From: Pictodentalium vernedei
Taxonomy: Eukaryota; Mollusca; Scaphopoda; Dentaliida; Dentaliidae
Assembly: GCA_031216915.1 (NCBI GenBank)
Contig: CM062289.1
Location: 23,703,533-23,767,532 of the forward strand
Length of the DNA: 64,000 bases
Reading direction: 5' to 3'
Position numbers and translations under genes: made by a program. The notes below the pieces were generated by a model. It did not search any database. It saw only the letters and a program-made list of their open reading frames with translations, and had not been told where the DNA came from. Positions 44,026 through 56,374 of the stretch are shown here, piece by piece (position 1 is the stretch's first letter; each line of letters opens with the position of its first letter).

Positions 44026-45304
44026 TTGAAGATGCATAGATTATAGTGGTTATTCTGCAACTTAATGTAAGTCACGTGACTTCAGAATTAAACTCGGAGG
44101 TCCACTGGCTGAAAGTTTGCTTATGCAAAACAACGTACATGGGCATCAATCACTGACCACACATGACAGCCAGTAAAAACATGTGACTCAAAAAACAAAT
44201 CTGCAGTTTAAGGAACGCTGAGTAATTCGTTATTTGGTGGTCCATAAAATCCGGATTAACTTGTTGAGCCCCCGACTTTCTACAAAGATTAGCAAGAGAA
44301 TGTTGGAAATATATGTATATCCACATACTTAGAAGACAAGTACAAAATCACCCTGTGTGTACTGTGATACAATATCCATGTATGCACATTTTGGTAATGG
44401 ATCCAAGGTTGGAGAGAGGTGATTTTTTTATCCCTAAAAGACACCAGAAAACTTCATTTAATGACTGATTTCAAAATTTTCCTGGTGGAAAATAGCACCC
44501 CCACCCCTCTCAAACCACCCTATGATCCATCGCGCCTTCGTTACTAGTTGCAGATGACTTTATCATCTGCATCAACATCCCGAAACTTTTAAAAGGGGCC
44601 CCGTCACAGAATTAACCACGGATTAAGAATTTCCTCTCCGGCCCTGCGTGGGTCTTCCCCTTCGTGGGTGTTTTTTGTAATAAGACAGCTTCCACTGTGT
44701 GACATGTAAGTTTGAGTTGAAGGAGAAAATAGTCAAAAGAAGAATTTATATGTTTTGTCGGATTCTTGTGTTATTAGTATAGGAAATATTACATCTTTAG
44801 TTTATACTGGTAGTGGTTATTTTTTAACTCATTTTAAATTGTACTGTATATGGACAAAATATTATTAGACACGCGACACTGCTACTAGCAGACGATTTTC
44901 ACATTTTAGAGATCACGCCCCCTCCTCCTCCCCAATCTCTTCCAGCGGGAACATCTGTGTGTTATGGTTGAAAATATTTGTATTGATTGGTTGTTTGGGT
45001 ACTCAAGGTTTGAATTGTCATCATTACGCAGTCATCTTGGCGTAGTTTGTGTCATCTATTTGTAGTTTTATCACTCGTCAACAACAACAACAAAATGAAT
45101 GCCGAGTCTGCCCGCGCTTATGGGAATGGGTTCCTTGCAGTATTGATTTGATGAAGACATCCGTATTATTTTCATCTGTCGGTTTAATGATGTGTTGAAA
45201 GTATGTTATTTTTTCTATCTTAATAATAAATCGGAAACGCACATTTTCTCGTTTCAAATGAAACATTTTGTTTGTTGCTGTCGCGTACACGAGTCTTGAT
45301 AGAC
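44026..45304 (-). repeat. Right arm of the large inverted repeat
   Basis: It is the reverse complement of 39968-41290 without the nested MITE. The outer end, cttgatagac, matches the start of the left arm. A palindrome-related aggtccactggctgaaa stretch lies at 44099. Confidence 0.85.
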
Positions 45305-45305
45305 A

Positions 45306-45374
45306 GCGTCGCCCGAGTGGTAGAGTGTCCTATGTCCCATAGGGGACATAGGACATTCTAGCACTCTGGCGACG
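45306..45374. repeat. Hairpin at the outer edge of the right arm
   Basis: Arms cgtcgcccgagtggtagagt and gtcctatgtcccc pair with the right half; the core is cccataggggacatagg. Confidence 0.9.
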
Positions 45375-45513
45375 ACAGGCTGATCGAGGTGTTTACCCGA
45401 AGCGACATATGGCCAGGCTTTCATTAACGTCAAACATGGCGAATGAGCAATGGGCTTATTCTTTAATATCATTTGAGCTCGAACCTAGAGCTATCCAGGA
45501 GCTTACACGTACA

Positions 45514-45630
45514 TCGTCCCCAGAGTTCCAATGTGTTCTGTGTGCCTACTGGAGTGCCTACTGGCAGCCTACTGGAGTGCCTACTGGAGTGCCTACTGGC
45601 ACATAGAAGACATTGGAACTCAGGGGACGA
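45514..45630. repeat. Hairpin with a tandem 12-mer loop
   Basis: Arms tcgtccccagagttccaatg and complement enclose five or so imperfect copies of tgcctactggag (45541-45600). Confidence 0.88.
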
Positions 45631-45683
45631 CATGATATTTTTGGCGACAAAAATATAAACTTGCACAGAAACAACAAAGTGAC

Positions 45684-46150
45684 GATGGCTTTTTTTGGCA
45701 TGATAGAGCAATCTGATGTTTCAAAAACTAATTTCACTGAATACCGAGAGAGACTCGAATTTTATTTCGAAGCCAACTGTGTGGAAAATGAAGACATTTT
45801 TTTCTAACTGTAATCGGATCGTCTGAATTTCGTTTATTACGAGATCCTATTGCACCACACAGTCCGAAAGATACGAGTTATGACGAATTGATAAATATTT
45901 TGAAAAATCACCACAAGCCAAAACCTCCTAAATTTCTGCAAAGAAAGATTTTTGATTCTGCCAATCGTCATTTCCAATACATCGCTCGACTAACATTTGA
46001 GTGACCAATGTGATTTTGGTGACAAGTTAGATAACGTTTTGTTTGCAGCATACAGGACGAACGTATTCAGTCCAGATTGCTGTCAGAACGAGACCTGAAT
46101 CTAAAAAAAGCTGTTGACATAGCCACGGAGTATAGAATCAACCTGACATA
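45684..46150 (+). pseudogene. Ty3/Gypsy Gag remnant
   Basis: From MAFFGMIEQ (45684) through ERLEFYFEAN, then after frameshifts LLRDP-IAPHSP, YDELINILKNHHKPKP, CDFGDKLDNVL, and QDERIQSRLLSERDLNL-KA. These blocks match the order in Gypsy Gag proteins (RLEQYFEAN; H-KPKP; CNFG-L; LRD; ILQ--LLSE-DLTL--A). At least four frame breaks or stops are present. Gag forms the particle that packages the element's RNA. Confidence 0.8.
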
Positions 46151-46681
46151 GCCCAAGCTATTTCGATAACATGTCAAACTGTACAACAGTTGCAGGTGCC
46201 ATCCAATGAAAATATTAATTACACATCTAAACAAAAAACAAAAACAAGGAGACAGCACATCCACCACAAGTTTCACAAACAAAAGTGAATAAACAGTCTT
46301 ACTGTCAAGATGGTAGAAGCTGCGGCAATGGGTTCGAAGAAATATTCCTTTCTCCAAACCATAAATTTTAGTCTTCAATTTTTCTCTGTTATAAATAATT
46401 CTCTCTCTTTCCCTCTATCTAACATTCATTACGTTTCATCCATATTCGACTGTTACAATTCACATACTGCCTAGTTGGTCTGGCAACCTACAATATCCAT
46501 GCTTGTGTTTCAAAACTTTATATTTTCTTATCAAACTCATTTCCTATTGCTAATTATGTAATGCTGAGACAATATTTGTTAACTTGACGTTTCAATAGTC
46601 CATATGTTCTTCTCAGTCATGTATTCCTTCTAGTTGTAAAAGAGTTTAAAGTATTAAAAATATTAACCCTAACATTGCTAC

Positions 46682-46790
46682 AGGTGTGGAAATTCAAACG
46701 TTTGCAAGTGCAAGGAAAGTCCATGCTTTTTGTGTCGTAAAAGGGCCATATCTAAAAAAATGTGTCGTTCTGAGACTCAAAGTAAACCAC
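46682..46790 (+). pseudogene. Gypsy zinc-knuckle remnant
   Basis: The frame reads CGNSNVCKCKESPCFLC then SKKMCRS, the C-x2-C type knuckle region of Gypsy Gag, with the histidine-bearing GH pair lost. It follows the Gag core by 530 bp; the spacer 46400-46680 is AT-rich and may be an insertion. Confidence 0.65.
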
Positions 46791-47817
46791 ACAACCAAAC
46801 AGAAACTATAGTATTTTCCGAAACATACTTGGCGAAAGACTGTATCGCGTATTTCCTGTTCTGTTTGTAATTCAATTATAATCAACCACTCAAATTAAAG
46901 AATAGATGAAGGAAACAATTTTCGCATTACTACCTTATCGGTGGGTCTTCATTTTCCCTTGATTTCACTCAAAAGCTCACCGTTGTTGTCATTTTACGCC
47001 AGCAGCCGACATGTTTGTTTACCAATGACGTAACGGATAGCATAATCTATTTTTACCTGAGGTCCCGCTCCACAGTTTTCCAGGCATTTCCAAATGTGAC
47101 ATGCCATACACTCTCTTCAAATGCAAATATCCTGTAACTTAGTTATCCAACCCATTACATGTATTACATTTCCCAAATCCACAAAAAACATATAACACTA
47201 TCTCACTAAGTAGAAATAAACAATCTGAATGTGGGTGGAATTATTTATTGTCAAAGGCAAGACTTCAACCTGAAAAATTGCCCGAAAAAATACCAAAACC
47301 AGTCATTTTCAGCCACCTAGCAGCCTCAAAAGCAGAATTTTCCCACCAACCCCACCTACCCACCCCTGGAGCAGACCATCACTTGTTTCTAAAATGCAAA
47401 AAAAAAATTATATGTTTCCGTCTCATTTTTTAGCTACCTGTCTGGTAACAAACCCGTGTAAAAATTACTGTGGAGCGGAACCTGAGGGTTTCGAGGTTGT
47501 TGCAAGGAGTTGTGTTTTGATGGATTTGGATACAGATCAAAACATAAATCTGACCCGTTCCACAACATCGGTACGTTTGTTGCGAAATTCGGGCCCAAGT
47601 GAAACTTACGATCACAAAGTGATGACCGTTTCTGTAAAATAAATAAAATACGTCGGAAAATAACTGTTGAGGCTTTCTAAATAAAATTTTGAAGTTCACC
47701 CTGATAAATTTTGTAACAGCTTTAGAAACATTGTGCACGAAAGCAGACTTGTGATTTAATAATGTTTTCCTGCCGAAAATTCCTTTTCGATGAAAATTCT
47801 TTAGTAGAGTCGAAGTT
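46791..47817. other. Spacer, no gene recognised
   Basis: A short open frame at 47394-47642 has no motif I know. No repeat family from elsewhere in the window was seen. Confidence 0.45.
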
Positions 47818-47893
47818 TATCGCCGATTGGGGTGGGGATAAACCCCATATTTTTCAATATATGGGATTTATCCCCACCCCATTCGGCGATAAA
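47818..47893. repeat. Near-perfect hairpin
   Basis: Arms tttatcgccgattggggtgg and ggataaa-cccatat pair with their complements around ttttcaa. Confidence 0.92.
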
Positions 47894-47981
47894 ACACCGA
47901 TTTCAACAGGTTTCTGACTGAAGACCAAAACACTGATTTCAACAGATTTCTGATTGAAGAACCAAATTATGTACCGTTTTT

Positions 47982-48351
47982 AGTTAGTTAGTTAGTTAGT
48001 TATTGGTGTTTAAAGCCACATATTTATGCACAATGGCTAATCATGACCACGACATTTTTTACGGACAGAGGAAGCCGGATTACCCGGAGAGAACCATCGA
48101 ACAATGGCAAGCAACTCTCAGCTCCACAACATGGTAACTCCATACAAGCAGGGTTATAACATTGGTTGAAGACAGGTGTTCCATCCACGAGGAGCAGTAG
48201 GCCTTAGTACACAATGCCACCATGACCCAACGTGGGCAATGGGGTGAAGTGTCTTGCCCAAGGACACAACCCGGATTGCCGCAGGTGGGGTTCGAACAGA
48301 GTACCTCTCGGCTTGCAGCCTGCACCCTACCAACTGAGACACCCGCCTAGA
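47982..48351 (-). mobile_element. SINE family A, full-length copy 5
   Basis: On the minus strand the 370-bp element starts with a tRNA-like head: GGCGGGTGTCTCAGTTGG (A-box half) and TGTTCGAACCCC (B-box). The core, TTGTGTCCTTGGGCAAGAC, and the shared body follow. The tail is (AACT)n rather than (TAAA)n. Flanks tgtaccgttttt (47970-47981) and tgtaacgttttt (48352-48363) match at 11 of 12. This copy defines the family. Confidence 0.93.
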
Positions 48352-51300
48352 TGTAACGTTTTTTGCATCCAACGCGGATTACTTATCGAAAAATCAAGCT
48401 CTAAAGTATGTTGCTGTCAGAATACCGGCTTTCACTTCCATTTCGCCAAATTTACCAACATGAAACCTAAAAAAACCCCTCCCCCCCCCCCCCCACCTCC
48501 ACCACCTGAAGTCCACTCCGACACTGTCCTGCCCTTGAACTGCGTAGAATAAAATTAAGTCAAGCGAATCGCATTGAAATCAAGTTTGGGGAAATGGGCT
48601 AACCATCTTTGGTTTATCGCATATATGTGTCTTGCAAGGAAACAGATTCAAGACAGTATGGGGTTGAGATAGCTGGCGGCAGATCCTCGATCTAGCATCA
48701 CTGACTGTGTACACGATGCTCACAAAAAATGCACTCCACCTCTCCAAGTGACATATAGACACACGTTCCAATTTTTCTCTGCCAGTGAATTTATAGCCCA
48801 TACTCTTTGAAGTCTGGGCAGAGCATATAACTTGAACTAAATTTTAAAAGATTAACATGGCTATTCAGGACCTGTCATGTTTCGACCCCCTCCCCTCCCC
48901 CACCCGTCCGAACCAGTTCAATAACATTGGACTTGGACTTCGCCAAAGTAATTCGCGTTCGTTTTTTACATATGTTTTGGGTCGTCGGCCTTTAATACCA
49001 TTCAAATAATCGTTAGAAAAAAAATTGTAACATACTTCGCGAGGGTAGGTTAATTTTAGGCTTGTAAACCTTACCGTAAGTAGTTTTCAGTGTGCGTGGA
49101 TTATCTCTCTTCCACATTACTAAGAGGAAAAGTTACAACGTCTCAGTTATAGCTCAAAGTTTTAACTTTACAAACAAAATCTTCAAATATGAAGAAATAG
49201 AGAATATATAAATCGAATGCAAAGTCACAGGGCGGAGGCAGGGGGTGAGATATTCCGTCATGGCCTGCGTGTATCTTTTCATCTTCCACCAATCTTGGGA
49301 GCCAGAAATAAGCTTTTTAAAAGCAAATGTTTTTTTTTATATTTGGAGAGGGGAAACACACGAGATTTTATCCTATCGGGTGGGGGTGAAATGTAGGGAG
49401 AAAGTTAAACGGCTACACCAGAACTAACACATATCATTAATTAACGGGAGGTCATTTGAATTTGTTCCAAGAACCATGCGCGCATGAGACGATGGGGGGG
49501 GGGGGGTGCGGTTGCCACCCCTCTTGGTCACAGGGAATTCAGCTATAATCATTGTTACATGTATGTCGTAAAAACGTCACGTTTCTCGATGCCGTGCGCG
49601 TTCGTTGTCGCGGGAGTGGGGCTCCCCCCCCCCCCAAAAAAAATGAAATCAACGTCTAGAAATTTCGAATTTCGAATCACTATTTGACTAACAGCTGGAA
49701 CCTTCACATACTATGGTAGAAATCGTGAAATACCTCTTGGAATGCAACGCAAACAGACAAAATTACATCCTGTGCAGGAGGTGGGAAGTAAATTCAAGAG
49801 GGGCAAAGTTTGGATCGGAGGTAGGGGTTGTCTAAAACAACTGTTTTTTTTTCAGCCTAGTATCTATATTTTTTATTTTCAACCCCACCTCCTTCTCTAG
49901 TCTAAGTTGAGTTTTAAAAGTTATTTCAAATTGAGCACCAGTCTTTCTCAAATTTGTTCAATCTGCGCCAAATTCCATCCACTATGCCTGAAACGAGCAG
50001 ATGAGGAGGCAAATATTCTAATCTATTTTACTAGTGTACCATCAACTCACAGTGGATAAGTCGTCATAAGTGGAAAATACAGAAACCGAAAGTTGGAACT
50101 CGCGAGGCGGAGAATATTTTGCTCCACCCAATGGGAGTGGTCTGTTTGAGTGGGTTCAGGGGGCGGCCAGAGGCGCCCCCCCCCCCCCCCCAAAAAAAAA
50201 AATAAAAAAATAGGTGAAACGGTAAAACAATTGAGAGAAGAAAAGGAAGTATGCCAAAAAAAGAAGGCGGACTGTTTTTATATGGGCCTACGAGCCTCAT
50301 CGTTCGGACGCCGAACACCGACATTTTCTGTCCGATGCCGATTGGATTCGCGGCAGCAAATTCAGATTCGTACGCAACCGCACACATGTGCCGATGTCAA
50401 TGAGTTCCTAAATTAGTTTTCTCTCTGACAAACGCTTCCGGTAAAAATAACACATCGGACCCCAGATCTATTGCCGCAACTGCAAACATGTGCGCTTAGC
50501 TTCACTTACAAGCCACACGGAACGCGCTGCGTGACGCAGACCAATATGCCCAGGTTTTGAATTTGAATTCGAGAGTGAAACAGAGTTACAGGTATCACGG
50601 AACAAAATATTTTCCCACATGCGACAATAGTAACGTTCAGGCGAAAAAATATGATCGCACCACTTCAATTTTGCCATTCAAATATCTTTGTTAAGTATAG
50701 CCCTTCAGACAATTTTTTCTCACCCGAGAACAAGGGTCATGCAACAAATAAGAGAGAAAAACTGACACGAAAGGAAGCACAGGTCACGTGCATTTTTCAG
50801 GCAATTCCCTACAAAAACACACAAAAAGTAAATTGTATTTTTTAGGTCTAAGGGTCATCAAATCACCCTCTTTTTATCAGGCATATTCAACAATAGTGCA
50901 AGATGTCAATAGAATGTTTCAAACCTTTATTGAAACAATATATTTTCCAAAGGCTGTTTATTTTTAGCGATTGTGTTGCGAAGTTGGCCCACAGAAGTTA
51001 AGCAAGCTCGAAAGAAGAGCTATAGTTCTTCCATGGAAATTATAGAAATAACAGGACAGTTTTCTATTAGTTTGAATGGGACTCATATTATTGCTGTTAA
51101 TTTTCCTCAGAGCTGATATTCGTAGAATTGGATAAACTAATAAGAAATACTCCGACTAACACTCGACCGACTGACCTACACTGAGTGGAAGAGCTGATCA
51201 GAGATAACGCCGGTAGTCGAGTTTTAGTTGATAAATATCACGGGCGGAAATCTCCGAATTGGTACTATTTGAACTGTCATAGCTGTCATCAACCCATAAA

Positions 51301-52941
51301 TCACACTCCCAGAACAAACGGGCATCACGTTATGCTGAAGTTGCAGAACTGTAAATTCTATCACACAATTCCCCCGGTCAACAGAACCCCGGCGGAATGT
51401 GTTTGTGGAACAACCACTCGATAGATTGCATGCAGATTGCCGACAGTCTGCATGGCAGTACAAGCGTCTAACAATGGTGACTGCCACGTCACGGGAACTT
51501 TCCCTAACTATTCCGCTGACTGGTAGTCGCGTGATCAGGTTTGGCATCAAAAATCTAGTGGATATAAGCACTGATTCCTGGATGTTTGGGAAGTTGTCTC
51601 TGGGCTCCCGACGAGCAAGTACCTACCTACAAGAAGTAAGATGGATGCCGCCACTGTTGCTTTCAGGTATGAACTTTGACTGAACATTGTGGATTTTACT
51701 TTATACCAGAGAAAACGATTGGCAGTTGAGTTTTATTTGTTAATAAAAATCGTAGATAACTGGTAAACTGGTCTTCGTTGAGCTGAACACGACTGGCTCG
51801 TGAGGTAACCAACCTGAACCCAGAATCTGGAGCCTGTGTCTGGTATCGTCTGGTAAGGAATCACAAAACGCCACGGGCTGATGGGACTTCGCGGTTGGTG
51901 GGGCTCCGTAGTTCTCTCAGTAATCACAACGCTTGGAGTCAGAATTTACTATCGCAGATCGATAGACTTTTTACTAAATTCCGTACCAATTGCATCATTT
52001 CCGAGTGCAACCTTTCAAGGCGGGTAACTCTAATTCAAGGTGGGCAACTCTAATTCAAATTTTTAGTTCCCTGATACCTGTTGAGAGTATCTATATTTGA
52101 TAATAGAGGTTCCTCATTCTTATAAAAACCGGTGCCAGATCCACTGTGTGCCGCGACAGATTAGGCGGCCGCGCGATGACAGCTATTGAGTCATCGAGAA
52201 TTAAATGACTTGACGTGGACACTGCAGACTTAAGATTTTGCAGCGCTAAAGGCAAGGAAGATATCACACAAAAAGTCAATCATCAATGACTGATCATGTC
52301 CAGTCTTTTCGCCGGCCATCAAATCTGTCGTAATTTTTACGATACACATCACAATAATTTTGATGATACAATCAGCGTGATGGTATTACAACGTAAAACT
52401 CTACTCACAGTTGCGACAATTGGTTCTGTTGTATAGGCCAATATATGTTTAACAAGTATCATATGATAATAGAATTAATAGTGAAGTGTCATTTGGCATT
52501 TAGTTTGGGTTTCGGGATTTGTTGCATCGCTGGTGTTTCATGCTATGACAGTGAATGCATGTCTGATGGGATCGTATCCAGAAAATTTACCATATTATCA
52601 GTGTGCGCTCTTGAGCTTCAGGCGCCCCGTAGGAAAAAAATTATCAAATTTAAAATTAAGTGTTGGGAAGGTGGGGGACTGTCGTTCCACGTGTAATAGA
52701 AGTGATTGATATCTTGGGTGTTCGGTCACATCGTCTTTATCAACAATTATAAAAAATATAAATTTCATCACGCAGGACGCAAATGTTAACTGTATTTCTG
52801 AAAGTCTACCTTTATGATGTACTGTGCATTTATGTAAAATCATCAGTACTAGATGTAGAGATCGTGCCACATGGGGGGGGGGGGGGGGGGGGGGGGGGTA
52901 GGGGGGCTTAATGGGAAACCTAGGAAGGACGTCATATTCAC
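48352..52941. other. Spacer, no gene recognised
   Basis: It contains C and G tracts (48480-48494, 49494-49506, 49623-49634, 50178-50192, and G26 at 52873-52898) and several short frames without domains. The 83-codon frame at 52445 has a hydrophobic stretch (LAFSLGFGICCIAGVSC), but I cannot support it as a gene. Confidence 0.45.
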
Positions 52942-53995
52942 GTGACCCAGTTACGCCAAGTTAGTCACGTGACCCAGTTACGTCAAGTTTGGTTGATGTG
53001 CTAGCCCGCGTGAGCGGTCATCTTGTGGCGTCATTTCATAGTGATACGTGGTCTTAGTGCGCATGCGCAACTCGTGTTGTTAGGGTGATACGCTGTTCCG
53101 TCAAGCATTTTGTATACTGGCTTTCCTCAAATACCTAAATGAGTCGAAGAAAGTATATTCGAGTCACTCGAACGAGCAATTGTTCTATAGCTCATTTGTT
53201 CGATGGGATTCGAGTCGCTTGAGCAATGACTTTTCAGTAACTCTTCGATGGATTCGTGGCTATAAGAAACATATAGGCTTTGGTTATACACACTGAAGAT
53301 AACTCTGCATAAATGTTATGGGAAACCAAGCACTGGTGATTATAAGACTTGGACGAGGGAACGAACTAGAGCTAGTTTGGGCTAGACATACTGCTAGTGT
53401 TAGAGTAGTATCTGTAATAGGCACAAAAATAGGGTTCTTGGAAAATCTGGACCAGTACTTTAGTGTAATAGAACATACTCTCGATCCTATAGCACTACGT
53501 GCTACTACTAAAAACCCTAGATGGGGAGTACAAGTCCGTTACGGTTGTTTTGGGCGCATTTTGGTGATTTGGAGGGATTGTCGGCTTGTTTGTGGTAATT
53601 CTACAAAGTACAACTACTCTTATACAAAGGAACGTACCTGTTATTGAAAAAAGAAGGATTCATGAGGAATCCATATCAAATAGTCGTTTTGGGTGGTTTG
53701 GATGGATTGATGGGTCTTTCTGGGTAATCAGATTTACTCCTATTCAAACGAACAAACCCTCCGTACATACCCCCGTCTTGGTGTAGGCCATTCAGGCTCA
53801 TAGCAACCACGTGCTACCTTCGAAACCAAGATGGCGGCCTCCATCAGACAAAAATGTCCGACAGAAGTACTATCACCCTAACAACACGCACTGCGCATGC
53901 GCACTAAGACCACGTGTCACTATGGAGATGACGTCACAAGACGGCCGCTTCCGCGGGCTACCATGACAATCTAACATGAGTTAAATTGGGTCACA
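52942..53995. mobile_element. ~1.05-kb element with ~130-bp inverted ends
   Basis: Left 52969-53100 and right 53865-53995 are inverted copies: gtgacccag, tagcccgcg-gagcgg, cgtggtcttagtgcgcatgc and tgttgttagggtgata. The gtgacccagttacg end is itself duplicated at 52942. The interior includes a degenerate palindrome (53150-53320) related to 63478-63650. The single 109-codon frame (53318-53647) has no motif. It is probably a non-autonomous DNA transposon. Confidence 0.75.
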
Positions 53996-55808
53996 TTACT
54001 GTGCCATCACTTCTTAGGTCCCCCTCACTAGGTCCCCACAATGTGGCAAATAAGGCCAAGTGGCCGAAAGCTCCAGTTACTGATTGATTTTATTATATAA
54101 AATGTCACACTATCTACCTACCCACTGAAAAATGTTGCAGGCTGAATGGGAACATAGTTTATTTAGTGGCCAAAAAGCCCTCGGGGATTGAAATCTTTTT
54201 TCCAATTTTCCCGGGGATACTCCCCGCCGCCATCTATAATTCTATTAGCATCCCACCTTAGGTCTTGGGCATATATGACGCCCCTTGCTAAAGTATATCC
54301 AGAGGGGAGACACCTTTGAGCCGCCACTGGACCCAGTGGAAGTAACACAGGTATGTAGAAATGTTAGACAGTCGAGATAATAATTCATAGCTTAGGGTTT
54401 TTAAAAATTTCGTTATAATTAACTGCAGTAATGGTAGAAGTTTGTAGGGATTTATCCAAACGATGTATGGAACTCAGAAATAGAGACAGCCAAAGGTAAA
54501 AAAAAAACGTTAGAGAAAGAGTCATGGGGATTGTAACCAAAATTGGCGAGAGTAGGTCAAAAGAAAGAGGTCTTTGTGTGGCCTGCGTGACAAAGAGAAG
54601 ACAGGTTTTGAAGAGTACCTTGACAATGGCACCATTGTAAGGGGAGGGGTGGTCACTGTTGTTCACGCTGAGGTCGCGATCACTGGAGATTAGGGGGAAT
54701 TGGGAAAGACGTTGGAAAAGGAGAGCCAAATGTGTAACTTGGGCGTAGTGGTGACCTTGGAATACGTTTTATTAGGAAGTCCAAAATCTCAATCTTCTAG
54801 ATCAAAATTTACTGAGAGTAGTATAATGAGGACGTGGGATGAGAGAATAAAGGACGTGGTTAGTGGTTGACACAAATGCGATGGTCAGTATGCTTACTGG
54901 AGGGATTATGAAGAATGGGGGTACAGAGTGTCTTCAAGCAGTTCGTCTCAGTATTGGGAGGAAAGATGCGTGGGAATCGGGAGGCAGTTGGAAGCACATG
55001 AGTAACCAAAACCTTCTCAACTGAGAACCACGGCAAATCAGCGGCCAGCCAAACTGTTATATATCGACCCACGTGAATAGTGTCAAAGCCTCATCCATCT
55101 GTAGGGTTCGATCCTCTAATGCTATGGGCACATAGGCCTTACATTACACGTCTTTACTCCAGCTGAATCCCGAGAAGCATATAATGTTTTATTGCGGTTG
55201 ACTGATACCAGACGAGACCGCTCGAACACATTGTCAGGCACCTCTACAAAAGCGATCGTCTTTTCTTCCAATTACAAGGTTCGAAAGGAAAAGTCTGCTT
55301 TTCTCTAGAAACCCTCAAGCGGATCAGATTTTTAAAAATGTTCCCGGGGAGGGTTCCCTTAATCCCACCAGTAGGAGAAGACACGCTCACGAACATCCAC
55401 ACCAGGGCTACGCACGTAGTAACTTTTAGGGCGAAATCTTCCAGCCCCCCCCCCCTCCCCCCCCCCGCAGCCATGGAAAAAAAGTTGGCCCGTTGGTCTA
55501 TATACGCCTGTGCTGGGTATAATCAGTGGAGTCGAAATATGATTAATATTATATAAATTCTCTTATCAACTTTGCCTAGTGATTTCCCCCTCAGAAGATT
55601 TATGGCGGGGGGGGGGGGGGGCAGCGTGATCACGAAGTGACGTACGAGCCGCCCCCCCCCCCACTTCCCAACAATTTTCCAATAAGTTTTTTAGTGATTA
55701 TACGTATTCGTAAGGGTTGTATTCGAAGATGCCAATTCTCTCATGCTATTAGTTATACACTTTCTTAAAAGAAAATTGGTTAGGCCTACTTGGACTTGTG
55801 TTGGGTTA
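53996..55808. other. Spacer, no gene recognised
   Basis: It contains C-rich tracts at 55445-55466 and a G/C pair of runs at 55606-55663. Frames on the minus strand (54385-54729) show no domain. A gccgccactgg at 54321 resembles a MITE end but has no partner. Confidence 0.45.
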
Positions 55809-56374
55809 TAGCGAAAACGGCACCGTGTGAAAACGGCACCGAGTGAGCGAAAACGGCACCAATTGATTGTGGCGAGAACGGCACCAGTTCCGATGGCGAA
55901 ATTAATTCATTTAAATGCTGCCTTTTTCTGTGTTTCGTTTGAAACCGAGTATTTAGTCTATGGTTCTCTAATAAATTTGTGGAAAATTGAGCAGTTAAAA
56001 ATGAGAGGATACATCTTCCCTCCCAACTATCTCATGGTTTTCTTGTTGTTTAGCAGTGACTTCTAAACATTAAAAGCAATAACACCCCTCCCCAACCCCA
56101 CCCTTTCTTCGGCCCTGGAATCTATCCAACCTGGATTCACGATACACCTCCTTCTTTATTATTTGACGCAGAAATCAGAATCTTGTGTATGTGGGTGTGT
56201 GTGTGTGTGAGGGGGGGGGGGGTCCGAATTCAAAGGACGTGCCAAGGTAAAAAATTAAAACAAGGTCTTTTAGGCCATATTTGGATGGGGGCAGTCCAAA
56301 CCCAAGAAATCCGGACTCCTGTGCCAAACCGAAAGTAACGGGCCCCGGATTTCACACGGTGCTGTTTTCGCCTG
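55809..56374. mobile_element. TA-flanked MITE with GAAAACGGCACC repeats
   Basis: The left end TAGCGAAAACGGCACCGTGT and the right end, in complement, CAGGCGAAAACAGCACCGTG lie between TA dinucleotides (55807-55808, 56375-56376). The left subterminal zone has four copies of gaaaacggcacc or a one-base variant. No coding capacity. A TG repeat and an 11-G run lie at 56188-56221. Confidence 0.75.

Noticed and set aside
48232..48351. A functional tRNA gene
   Set aside because: The A-box and B-box halves are present, but no proper acceptor stem can be formed and the sequence continues into the SINE body with target duplications.
51185..51571. Overlapping frames on both strands as a gene
   Set aside because: Open frames on opposite strands over the same bases with no motif on either; more likely chance in a slightly GC-richer patch.
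52445..52696. Secreted or membrane protein of 83 residues
   Set aside because: A hydrophobic stretch exists, but the frame lacks conserved features and supporting gene structure; the minus strand is equally open.
54318..54335. End of a CAGTGGCGG MITE
   Set aside because: A single gccgccactg with no partner terminus and no duplication.
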